Below are positions 1 to 5,698 of a stretch of 5,698 nucleotides of DNA, one piece after another. Origin of the DNA: Rhodospirillaceae bacterium (GTDB lineage Bacteria; Pseudomonadota; Alphaproteobacteria; MPNO01; UBA2964). Made by a program: the position numbers and the translations under genes. Numbering within the stretch: position 1 is the stretch's first letter; every line of letters starts with the position of its first letter. Location: contig PATI01000049.1 in the NCBI GenBank assembly GCA_002712335.1, positions 6,743 through 12,440 of the forward strand, read 5' to 3'. The notes under the pieces are model-generated. The model did no database searches and had not been told where the DNA came from. It was given only the letters and a program-made list of their open reading frames with translations.

Positions 1-304
1 CTGGATCTAAGTCCGTAATTGCGCCTCGCACTCGATTAGACGCATTATAAATTACTATATCAGGTTGTCCAATGTCTGAACTCACTCTATTAAACAAATC
101 AGCGACATTTCCTGGGGAAACCGCATCACATTTATAAGTAATTGCACCCGTTTCAGATACTAACGAGTCTAGCTTATCTATATTGCGTGATGCCAACGCG
201 ACTTTTATTCCTCTTGAGGTGAAAAGACGCGTAAGTGAGGCACTTAAACCTTGCCCGGCCCCTACTATCAAAGCTAATTCATTTTTTTCTACGGTCACTG
301 TCAT
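1..304 (-). CDS. Short-chain dehydrogenase/reductase (SDR), N-terminal part, runs off left edge
   Basis: The ATG is at 304-302 and 101 codons are in the window; the C-terminal part, including the expected catalytic Tyr/Lys, lies beyond the edge. The start of the protein is a Rossmann fold: beta strand ELALIV (9-14), glycine-rich turn GAGQGLS (15-21), helix, second strand VALASR (35-40), an acidic residue in CDAVS (59-63) where SDRs contact the adenine, and strand IVIYNAS (83-89) in place of the usual NNAG. This supports an NAD(P)-dependent cytoplasmic oxidoreductase; the substrate cannot be told. The turn reads GxxxGxS rather than the classical GxxxGxG, so it belongs to an atypical SDR subgroup. 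It starts 5 bases after the stop of the upstream lipoprotein gene, has only a weak ribosome binding site, and is probably translated by coupling in an operon with an acyl-CoA synthetase. Family membership is seen; a role in lipid metabolism is inferred from neighbours only. Confidence 0.88.
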   Translation of the reverse strand, partial: MTVTVEKNELALIVGAGQGLSASLTRLFTSRGIKVALASRNIDKLDSLVSETGAITYKCDAVSPGNVADLFNRVSSDIGQPDIVIYNASNRVRGAITDLDP

Positions 305-309
305 ATTTA

Positions 310-897
310 TTAATTTACTTTTACAGGGTTCACCAATACATGGTGAACCACACCATTTACATGCTTGATACGTTTAGCGATAGTTAAAACCTTATTTAGC
401 TCTTTTTGGGATAGTGCCCGACCAATTAGATAAATTGTCGAATTTACAACACGAGTTTGATAGTTTGCTGATTTAACACCTTTTTCCGCAAGAAGTTGGG
501 AGTTAAGTTTAGTACTGATCCAGACATCATTTGCTGTATTTTTAAACTTTCCAGTTTTTGTGATCTGAACATTATTGTAAATTGTTCTGATGCCCGGTAT
601 GCCACTTGTCAGTGCTATGATTCGTTGCTGTTGATATTCTGACCCTACCGTGCCTGTAAGCATTACTCTTCCTTGATAAACATTTGTATGAAGGTTAAAA
701 AATAAGTCGGGGTTTTTACCGCTAAAAAGCCGTTTATTGATATCAAGTTTTATTTCAGCATCTGTGGCAATCTGTTTTAGCAGTCGTTCTTCGATAATAG
801 TACAGCTCTGAAAGAATATTGTGCTCATCATAAGCAAGATAAGGGCCTTAGCGAACTTTGGTGCTGGGAAGGGTAGTTTATTAAGTTTGACTTCCAT
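310..897 (-). CDS. BON-domain (OsmY-like) putative lipoprotein
   Basis: A 195-residue envelope protein. The N-terminus has a lysine-rich stretch (K4, K7, K14, K17), a hydrophobic segment (about 18-29) and a cysteine at 32, resembling a lipoprotein signal. The residues before the cysteine are F-Q-S, which departs from the usual L-[AS]-[GA]-C lipobox, so lipidation is probable rather than certain. Thr33 follows the cysteine, not Asp, which by the E. coli rule would favour the outer membrane. Two BON modules follow, about 46-113 and 124-190, each with the alternating helix/strand pattern and the conserved core glycine (VYQGRVMLTGTV at 73-84; STIYLIG at 153-159). BON modules are known in OsmY and related periplasmic or secreted proteins and are thought to bind membranes or phospholipids. 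The start overlaps the acyl-CoA synthetase stop by 17 bases and has a good ribosome binding site, supporting ATG 897. Exact function is unknown. Confidence 0.85.
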   Translation of the reverse strand: MEVKLNKLPFPAPKFAKALILLMMSTIFFQSCTIIEERLLKQIATDAEIKLDINKRLFSGKNPDLFFNLHTNVYQGRVMLTGTVGSEYQQQRIIALTSGIPGIRTIYNNVQITKTGKFKNTANDVWISTKLNSQLLAEKGVKSANYQTRVVNSTIYLIGRALSQKELNKVLTIAKRIKHVNGVVHHVLVNPVKVN

Positions 898-2674
898 AAA
901 GAGCCTCTAATTTTTCGAAGAACTTCTCGCGAATAATGTGTCGCCGAATTTTTAGGGTAGGTGTTAACATTTCATTATCAATTGTGAATGCTTCATGGCT
1001 TAAGGTAAATCGGCGGACTTTTTCAATACCAGAAAGATTGTTACTTACTCGGTCAACAGCTTTAACCATTACCTTTTTGAAATCGGGTCGTTCAACAACA
1101 AATTCTAGGTTAGTTTTTGAGTGTCCGTTTTCTTTAGCCCAAGCAGCCGCGTATTCCGCATCTGGTATGATTAGAGCTGTTAAATGTGGACGCCTGTCAC
1201 CATAAACCATGGCTTGTCCAATTTCAGGCTGGGTCGTTAACATTCCCTCAATACGTTGTGGAGAAATATTATCACCCCCAGAATTAACGATAATATCCTT
1301 TTTTCTATCAGTTATTTTGAGATATCCGTCTCCGTCGAATTCTCCTATATCGCCCGTGTGAAGCCACCCATCTTTGATGGCTTCTCTAGTTGCTTCTGGG
1401 TTATTCCAATAACCTTGCATCACCAGCTCCCCTTTAACAATAATTTCTCCATCATTTGCTATTTGGCAATCGACACCTTTCATTGGTTTTCCAACGGTGT
1501 CTATTCGATTATCAGAAGGAGGGTTGCAGCTTATCACAGGTGCACTTTCAGTTTGGCCATAGCCTTGAAGCAGCTTTATACCAAGTGCAGTAAAAAAGAT
1601 TCCAATATCATAATTCAGAGGTGCGCCGCCTGAAACTAATGCTTTGAGCTGGCCACCAAATCGACCTTTTACCTTTGAACGCACGAGTTTATCTAAAACA
1701 GCATTTTGCAAATTTTCAGATAGAGACAAGCTAGCGGGCTTCTCGTATTTTTTTCTTCCGAGATGAATTGTTTTATTAAAAAGTTTTTCAGAGATGCCGC
1801 CTGCCTGTTTTACACCTTTTCTAATACGATCGTGCATCACTTCATATAATCTGGGAACAGCGGTCATAAGAGTGGGGTGCACCTCTTCCATATTTTGGGC
1901 CAATTTATCTATACCTTCTGCATAATAAATTTGTGCCCCTATCATGATTGGGAAAAATTGACCTGCGGTATGCTCGTAGGAGTGCGATAAAGGAAGAAAT
2001 GATAAAAACACTTCATCACCAAGCCCCATCTCCTGCAGTAACTCATTAGATCCAATACAATTACAGAGTATAGCTCCGTGGCTTAACATCACCCCTTTAG
2101 GTGTCCCTCCGGTCCCTGAAGTATAAATAAGGCAGGCGGTTTCATCACGTGATATACTCTCTGCGGCGTTATCGAGTATTGCCGCAGTGTCAGTGCACGA
2201 ATTAACAATTGTATCTAAACTGTGCAACGATATACGATCTGTTTGAACTTCAAGTTTTTGATCAAATGAAATTGCAAATTTTAGGCTAGCTACTTTTTCC
2301 GCTGCTGGAAGTACATTCTCTGCTAGGTTAGTTGACGATACTATAACTCCAATTGCTTGAGAATCTTCCAAAATATATTTATGATCTGAGATACTATTTG
2401 TAACATAGGCGGGTACTGTTATTCCCCCTACAGCCATGATAGCGAGATCGGCGATAGGCCACTCAGGGCGGCTTTCTGAGACTAACCCAACTCTGTCACC
2501 AGGCGTAACTCCGAGGGTTTTTAGTTTGTCTGCTAGGCTAGCGACGCGTTTGGCTGCTTCCTCCCAAGTGATAGATTGCCATGTGCTTTCTTTTTTTGAC
2601 CATAAAAAGGGAGCATCACCCTTCTTTAATACCTGATCATAAAAAAGCTCTATTAAATTTTTCATTTGGTCCAT
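881..2674 (-). CDS. Long-chain fatty acyl-CoA synthetase (AMP-forming, FAA1/FadD15-like)
   Basis: Activates a fatty acid with ATP and CoA to acyl-CoA via an acyl-adenylate. Residue numbers count from the upstream GTG at 2686. Seen motifs: ATP phosphate loop YTSGTGGTPKG (188-198), LPLSHSYEHT (231-240), GYGQTE (375-380), the fatty-acyl-CoA-synthetase signature from DGWLHTGD (439-446) to DRKKDIIVNSGGDNISP (460-476), and the C-terminal catalytic lysine region LTPTLKIRR (574-582, K579). About 600 residues is normal for this group. The TSGTGG loop, with Gly for the second Thr, seems usual in this branch. There is no signal peptide or membrane segment, so it should be cytoplasmic or peripheral. Possible starts are GTG 2686, ATG 2674 and ATG 2665. 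I chose 2674 because GTGAG lies 7 bases upstream; homologous N-termini also begin just before the NLIELF segment, so 2665 is possible. It is the first gene of the operon with the BON lipoprotein and the dehydrogenase. Chain length of substrate is inferred from the family. Confidence 0.95.
   Translation of the reverse strand: MDQMKNLIELFYDQVLKKGDAPFLWSKKESTWQSITWEEAAKRVASLADKLKTLGVTPGDRVGLVSESRPEWPIADLAIMAVGGITVPAYVTNSISDHKYILEDSQAIGVIVSSTNLAENVLPAAEKVASLKFAISFDQKLEVQTDRISLHSLDTIVNSCTDTAAILDNAAESISRDETACLIYTSGTGGTPKGVMLSHGAILCNCIGSNELLQEMGLGDEVFLSFLPLSHSYEHTAGQFFPIMIGAQIYYAEGIDKLAQNMEEVHPTLMTAVPRLYEVMHDRIRKGVKQAGGISEKLFNKTIHLGRKKYEKPASLSLSENLQNAVLDKLVRSKVKGRFGGQLKALVSGGAPLNYDIGIFFTALGIKLLQGYGQTESAPVISCNPPSDNRIDTVGKPMKGVDCQIANDGEIIVKGELVMQGYWNNPEATREAIKDGWLHTGDIGEFDGDGYLKITDRKKDIIVNSGGDNISPQRIEGMLTTQPEIGQAMVYGDRRPHLTALIIPDAEYAAAWAKENGHSKTNLEFVVERPDFKKVMVKAVDRVSNNLSGIEKVRRFTLSHEAFTIDNEMLTPTLKIRRHIIREKFFEKLEALYGSQT
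904..908 (-). promoter_or_regulatory. Ribosome binding site of the BON lipoprotein gene
   Basis: AGAGG on the minus strand lies 6 bases before ATG 897, inside the last codons of the acyl-CoA synthetase gene. It decides the start: the 17-base overlap is real rather than an artefact, because the next in-frame ATGs (residues 23 and 24) would remove the positively charged part of the signal sequence. Confidence 0.6.
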
Positions 2675-2797
2675 CTTACAGCTCACGCTCTCAATTGATA
2701 CTTTAATTAGTCAATATATATTAATTCAGTTGGTGCACTAATCCCGTTTAGTTGGAGACACGGATTTTCTTTAAAAAAAAGTATATTACTATTTCCA

Positions 2798-2813
2798 TGA
2801 AACTTTGAAACTT
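2798..2813. repeat. Perfect tandem repeat of an 8-mer (TGAAACTT x2)
   Basis: Two adjacent exact copies of TGAAACTT occupy 2798-2805 and 2806-2813 in the spacer between the acyl-CoA synthetase and binding-protein genes. The second copy overlaps the left arm of the adjacent inverted repeat. It may be chance in AT-rich sequence; two half-sites are too few to claim an operator. Confidence 0.45.
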
Positions 2814-2834
2814 GTAGGCGCTATATACAAGCTT
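2808..2834 (-). terminator. Stem-loop just after the binding-protein gene, possible weak terminator
   Basis: Read on the minus strand, a 9-base arm AAGCTTGTA (2834-2826) can pair with TACAAGTTT (2816-2808), including one G-U pair, around a 9-base loop. It starts 2 bases after the TGA stop at 2839-2837. The stem is AT-rich and is not directly followed by a U tract; an 8-T run occurs about 27 bases further on (2780-2773). It is therefore not a classical Rho-independent terminator. It could be a weak terminator or a 3'-end stabilising hairpin. Confidence 0.35.
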
Positions 2835-2836
2835 AT

Positions 2837-3757
2837 TCATTCTTTCCAGATTGGAATACACCTTTCGGCGACGACATATTCGTATGGTATTGGTTCGGTC
2901 AGTTGACCTACTGACTGTGCAAAAGCATTTATACGTCGAATAGTAGTCCTAGATATAGAGGGATCATAAAATGGTGTATCACTCTTTATGATATCCGAAA
3001 TGAGATTTGTTGCTTCCGGAGGAAATAATTTTTCTCCTACTTTGATCGCAATTAATGGATCGGATTTAAGTGCTCGCTGTGCTTTGACAATTGCCCTTAC
3101 GGCGGCTTCTACCGATTCGGGCTCTTTCTCAAGATAATTGTCTGTAACAGCTAACCCTGCACAAGTGGCGTATCTAACCTCACCGGGGTCATCTCCTCTG
3201 CGGACATCTATATGAATTTTCCCTACCCCTCTGTTAACAGCGGTATGTGCCCCCATTGCATTTGACCAATAACCATCAATGCGACCTTGTGAAAGGGCTT
3301 CAGCTGCAAAAATACCAAAAGAGACATTTCGTTTTTTGGCACCGGGTAAATCGATAATGTTTAAATCATTTTCGGGGTCGAGGCCTCCGGTACGGAGTAA
3401 TTGCTTTAATACAAGGTCTGGTCCCTCGGCGGCTGTAACCGTTAAGCCTTTTAATTCAATAATATTTCCCGATTCGATCAAGAGATCAGATTTTATAGTT
3501 AATAGCCAAGGTGTACCCTGTGATAAGGCAACACATAACTTTGTCCCTTTCCAATCTGGAAATTCAGTAAGTAAATCAAAAACAGATCCAGCTATTATAC
3601 CGTCGACATTTCCATCTCGAAGCGCCTTAGTTGCTCCTAAAGCGGCGACTAGTTCTATTTCGACATCGAGGCCCTCTTTTTGAAAAAAGCCTAATTCATA
3701 AGCAGCAAGGGCTGGAAAACAGGTATTACTAACGAGGTCTACAGCTGCGATACGCAT
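2837..3757 (-). CDS. Solute-binding protein, SsuA/THI5/NMT1-like, without signal peptide
   Basis: A 306-residue protein with the type-2 periplasmic-binding-protein fold used for nitrate, sulfonate, taurine, pyrimidine or aromatic ligands. Seen: the family's N-terminal pattern AAYELGFFQKEGLDVEI (18-34), an ALRDGNVDGIIAG segment (45-57), the hinge start LKGLTVTAAEGP (102-113), and GRIDGYWSNAMGA (158-170), the usual place where these proteins contact ligand in the second lobe. It begins directly at the first strand (MRIAAVDL), and an in-frame TAA lies 15 bases before the ATG, so no export signal is encoded in this frame. The start is supported by AAAGGA 8 bases upstream. The fungal THI5 CCCFC motif is absent (cysteines only at 13, 75, 199, 300), so HMP-pyrimidine synthesis is not indicated. 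No permease or ATPase gene is in the window. It may be a cytoplasmic binding or enzyme-like derivative; the ligand is unknown. Confidence 0.85.
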   Translation of the reverse strand: MRIAAVDLVSNTCFPALAAYELGFFQKEGLDVEIELVAALGATKALRDGNVDGIIAGSVFDLLTEFPDWKGTKLCVALSQGTPWLLTIKSDLLIESGNIIELKGLTVTAAEGPDLVLKQLLRTGGLDPENDLNIIDLPGAKKRNVSFGIFAAEALSQGRIDGYWSNAMGAHTAVNRGVGKIHIDVRRGDDPGEVRYATCAGLAVTDNYLEKEPESVEAAVRAIVKAQRALKSDPLIAIKVGEKLFPPEATNLISDIIKSDTPFYDPSISRTTIRRINAFAQSVGQLTEPIPYEYVVAERCIPIWKE

Positions 3758-3765
3758 TGCATGAG

Positions 3766-3771
3766 TCCTTT
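3766..3771 (-). promoter_or_regulatory. Ribosome binding site of the binding-protein gene
   Basis: AAAGGA on the minus strand sits 8 bases before ATG 3757. It fixes the start at 3757 and, with the in-frame stop at 3775-3773, shows that the protein has no N-terminal extension. Confidence 0.65.
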
Positions 3772-3784
3772 TTTAAGAAGAAAA

Positions 3785-3790
3785 ATTATA
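3785..3790 (-). promoter_or_regulatory. Candidate -10 box for the binding-protein gene
   Basis: A perfect TATAAT on the minus strand lies 27 bases before the ATG, which would give a leader of about 20 bases that includes the ribosome binding site. No good -35 hexamer is present 16-18 bases upstream (best is ATTAAA, 3 of 6), and the region is AT-rich, so this rests on the -10 match alone. Confidence 0.35.
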
Positions 3791-3849
3791 AATTTATGTT
3801 TCTGGATTTAATCTAATACCGTTATGCGTCTCTATCCTTTTTACGGAGG

Positions 3850-3878
3850 TTGGTTTCTATTAGAACAAACCCTATATC
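3850..3878 (+). promoter_or_regulatory. Candidate promoter of the oligopeptidase gene
   Basis: TTGGTT (3850-3855) and TATATC (3873-3878) are separated by 17 bases, matching the sigma-70 pattern at 3 of 6 and 4 of 6 positions. The start of transcription would fall near 3885, leaving a short leader with the strong ribosome binding site. The match is weak, and an inverted repeat fills the spacer. Confidence 0.3.
3852..3871. promoter_or_regulatory. Imperfect 20-base dyad, possible operator in the divergent region
   Basis: Perfect outer arms GGTTT (3852-3856) and AAACC (3867-3871) are symmetric about 3861/3862; 7 of 10 base pairs across the dyad match, including T3858-A3865 inside. It lies between the proposed -35 and -10 of the rightward promoter and upstream of the leftward gene, a place where a repressor or MerR-type regulator could act. 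No regulator gene is in the window. A chance match is possible at this length. Confidence 0.25.
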
Positions 3879-3891
3879 CTACTGGCAACCT

Positions 3892-3897
3892 AGGAGG
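3892..3897 (+). promoter_or_regulatory. Strong ribosome binding site of the oligopeptidase gene
   Basis: A full AGGAGG is 5 bases before ATG 3903. It is embedded in two overlapping palindromes, CCTAGG (3889-3894) and AGGATCCT (3895-3902). The match to the anti-Shine-Dalgarno is the strongest in the window and suggests efficient translation. Confidence 0.8.
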
Positions 3898-3902
3898 ATC
3901 CT

Positions 3903-5675
3903 ATGACAATAAAAAAAAATAAGTTACCACGATGGGATCTTAAAGATCTCTATCACGACCCTGCTAGTAAAAAGCTAGATTTTGATTTCAAGAAATGCCG
4001 GCGCGACGCCAATGCCTTTCATAAAAGATATTTTGGAAATGTTGCTGAATTGTCGGGCGATGAGTTGGTTGGAGCAGTGCAATTATATGAGAAGATTGAT
4101 CAACTCATAGCACGAATTATGAGCTATGCGCAGCTGTGCCATTCGACAGATGTACTCTCCACTGAGACCAGTCGATTTTATCAAACCACGCAAGAAACCC
4201 TAACAGAAATTTCAGCCCAACTAGTATTTTTCAAAATAGAATTAAACCAGCTGGATGATGAAGTGCTGAAAGCAAAACTGACGTCACCTAAACTAAAAAG
4301 TTATTCCAGTTGGATACGCGATTTAAGAATGTTCAGACCTCATGTTTTGAAGGAAGAAATGGAGCGCCTATTGCAAGATAAACGGATTGCCGGGCAGGGG
4401 GCGTGGGTACGTTTATTTGATGAAACCATGGCTAGGATGCGAATTGAAATAGAAAATCAGTACAAGACTGTTGAAGAGGCTCTTCATGATCTTTCTGATG
4501 GTGAACCTCGGGTTCGCAAGAAGGCGGCTAAAGCTTTAGGTAGGAATTTCAAAAAGCATATCCATTTGTTCAGTCTTATCACAAACACACTGGCAAAGAA
4601 TAAAGAGGTCGATGATCGCTGGCGGAATTTTTCTATGCCACAATCTTCGCGAAATCTCGAGAATTTCGTTGAGGACGATGTTGTGGAGGCACTTATAAAT
4701 TCAGTGCAGAGTGCCTACCCCATGCTTTCACACCGTTATTATAAGTTAAAGGCTCGTTGGTTTGGAAAGCAAAAATTAGATTATTGGGATCGCAACGCGC
4801 CGCTACCTGAAGATGGCAATTACACCATTCCCTGGAATACTGCAAAAGAAATAGTTCTTGGGGCTTATCAAGCGTTTTCGCCTGAGTTGTCCAAAATTGG
4901 GGAAACATTTTTTGATAATGAATGGATAGATGCACAACCCCGTTCCGGTAAAGTCGGTGGAGCATTTGCACATCCGACCGTGCCATCGGTTCACCCCTAT
5001 TTGCTGGTTAATTACATGGGGCGTCCACGTGATGTAATGACTTTAGCTCACGAACTTGGTCACGGCGTACATCAGGTGTTGGCTTCGCCTCAGGGGCATT
5101 TAAAATGCAATACGCCATTGACCCTAGCTGAGACCGCTTCAGTTTTTGGCGAAATGTTAACCTTTCGCTCCCTTTTAGATAATGAAAACAATCTTAAGAG
5201 AAAAAAAGTCATGCTTGCCGGCAAAGTTGAAGATATGCTGAATACCGTAGTAAGACAGATTGCTTTCTATCAGTTTGAACTACAAGTTCATAATGCGCGA
5301 CGCATGGGAGAAATTTCTGCAGAACAAATTTGTAAAATTTGGATGGATGTGCAGCGAAATAGTCTCGGTCCATCAATCCGTCTCCACGAAGAATACAAAT
5401 ATTTTTGGACCTATATACCACATTTTATACATTCACCATTCTATGTTTATGCGTATGCCTTCGGCGATTGTTTGGTAAACTCTCTTTATTCTATTTATGA
5501 AAATGGTTGGGAAGGTTTTGAGAATCTATATTTAAATATGCTACGTGCGGGTGGCACACTACATCATAAAAAATTACTCGCGCCTTTTGATCTTGATGCA
5601 TCAGACCCGGAATTCTGGTCTAAGGGCTTGAACGTGATCGTAAGATTTATAGACGAACTAGAGAAGTTAGAATAA
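3903..5675 (+). CDS. pepF: M3-family oligoendopeptidase F (zinc metallopeptidase)
   Basis: A cytoplasmic zinc peptidase that cleaves short peptides, in the thimet oligopeptidase/PepF family; it would act in peptide turnover. The 590-residue length is normal. The N-terminal helical domain covers about 10-200. The catalytic domain holds the zinc motif HELGH at 383-387 (His383, His387 ligands; Glu384 general base), preceded by PSVHPYLLVNYMGRPRDVMTLA, and the third ligand Glu410 in LAETASVFGE (408-417). Downstream, IPHFIHSPFYVYAYAFG (505-521) supplies the His/Tyr residues (H507, Y514, Y516, Y518) that bind substrate and stabilise the transition state in this family. All expected catalytic residues are present, so it should be active. 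There is no signal peptide. The ATG at 3903 has AGGAGG 5 bases upstream. Codons 3-6 contain a run of nine A residues. The gene is divergent from the binding-protein gene with 145 bases between them. Peptide specificity is not deducible. Confidence 0.96.
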   Translation: MTIKKNKLPRWDLKDLYHDPASKKLDFDFKKCRRDANAFHKRYFGNVAELSGDELVGAVQLYEKIDQLIARIMSYAQLCHSTDVLSTETSRFYQTTQETLTEISAQLVFFKIELNQLDDEVLKAKLTSPKLKSYSSWIRDLRMFRPHVLKEEMERLLQDKRIAGQGAWVRLFDETMARMRIEIENQYKTVEEALHDLSDGEPRVRKKAAKALGRNFKKHIHLFSLITNTLAKNKEVDDRWRNFSMPQSSRNLENFVEDDVVEALINSVQSAYPMLSHRYYKLKARWFGKQKLDYWDRNAPLPEDGNYTIPWNTAKEIVLGAYQAFSPELSKIGETFFDNEWIDAQPRSGKVGGAFAHPTVPSVHPYLLVNYMGRPRDVMTLAHELGHGVHQVLASPQGHLKCNTPLTLAETASVFGEMLTFRSLLDNENNLKRKKVMLAGKVEDMLNTVVRQIAFYQFELQVHNARRMGEISAEQICKIWMDVQRNSLGPSIRLHEEYKYFWTYIPHFIHSPFYVYAYAFGDCLVNSLYSIYENGWEGFENLYLNMLRAGGTLHHKKLLAPFDLDASDPEFWSKGLNVIVRFIDELEKLE

Positions 5676-5680
5676 CTCAA

Positions 5681-5698
5681 ATGGAAGATAAGAAATTA
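5681..5698 (+). CDS. Possible start of next gene, truncated by window edge
   Basis: An ATG 5 bases after the peptidase stop opens a frame of six sense codons (MEDKKL) to the edge. The close spacing suggests an operon partner of the peptidase, but the ribosome binding site is poor (GAGAAG is 14 bases away). Nothing can be said about the product. Confidence 0.3.

Noticed and set aside
183..368. Plus-strand open frame opposite the dehydrogenase and lipoprotein genes
   Set aside because: It is antisense to two well-supported coding regions and has no family resemblance.
936..1633. Two plus-strand open frames (936-1205 and 1256-1633) within the acyl-CoA synthetase gene
   Set aside because: They are antisense shadows of a gene with complete family motifs; their translations look random and Ser/Arg/Cys-rich.
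2700..2740. A sigma-70 promoter for the acyl-CoA synthetase operon
   Set aside because: TATATT- and TTGACT-like hexamers exist on the minus strand, but none is paired with an acceptable partner at 16-18 bases, so I could not choose one.
2687..2836. A TPP or other riboswitch, considered because of the THI5-like neighbour, here or in 3758-3902
   Set aside because: Neither spacer shows the conserved TPP-riboswitch core or another riboswitch pattern I recognise; both are short and AT-rich.
3279..3683. A 134-codon plus-strand open frame opposite the binding-protein gene
   Set aside because: The opposite strand encodes a recognisable fold across the same interval; this frame has no plausible domain or ribosome binding site.
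3850..3906. An 18-codon leader frame from TTG 3850 whose TGA overlaps the peptidase ATG (ATGA)
   Set aside because: The GGAGG before it abuts the TTG with no spacing, and TTG starts are rare; the ATGA overlap alone is weak evidence of a leader peptide.
3824..3922. A 32-codon plus-strand frame (ATG 3824 to TAA 3922) overlapping the start of the peptidase gene
   Set aside because: It has no ribosome binding site, begins upstream of the candidate promoter start site, and its sequence has no recognisable features.
4693..5478. Several open frames of 63-97 codons on both strands inside the peptidase gene
   Set aside because: All overlap the catalytic half of an intact M3 peptidase and show no independent coding evidence.

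Overview
This window looks like ordinary chromosomal DNA from an AT-rich (roughly 40% GC by eye) Gram-negative bacterium, most likely an alphaproteobacterium. That assignment rests on the protein families seen: a two-BON-domain lipoprotein, a bacterial FAA1-type long-chain acyl-CoA synthetase with a TSGTGG phosphate loop, and an M3-family oligoendopeptidase. It is inference, not a database result. I see no mobile elements, RNA genes, CRISPR array or phage genes. No gene-free stretch exceeds about 150 bases.

Layout: a leftward block occupies 1-2686. Read in the direction of transcription it is an acyl-CoA synthetase (start near 2674), then a BON-domain lipoprotein that overlaps it by 17 bases, then the N-terminal third of a short-chain dehydrogenase/reductase that starts 5 bases after the lipoprotein stop and runs off the left edge. 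The tight packing indicates one operon with translational coupling. A 150-base spacer separates it from a further leftward gene (2837-3757), a solute-binding protein of the SsuA/THI5/NMT1 fold that lacks a signal peptide. A 145-base divergent intergenic region (3758-3902) follows, with an inverted repeat lying inside a candidate rightward promoter. A rightward M3-family zinc oligopeptidase (3903-5675) fills the rest, and the first six codons of a possible next gene begin 5 bases after its stop.

How the genes may work together: the acyl-CoA synthetase activates fatty acids, and the dehydrogenase would fit redox of an acyl or other lipophilic intermediate. The BON lipoprotein sits in the envelope. 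A lipid-related operon is therefore plausible but unproven. The binding protein and the peptidase are divergently transcribed and could share control; no transporter permease or ATPase is in view. I did not find a convincing new biological system. The most useful leads are the cytoplasmic-looking binding protein without a transporter, the atypical dehydrogenase nucleotide-binding motif, the inverted repeat in the divergent promoter region, and the A9 tract at the start of the peptidase.
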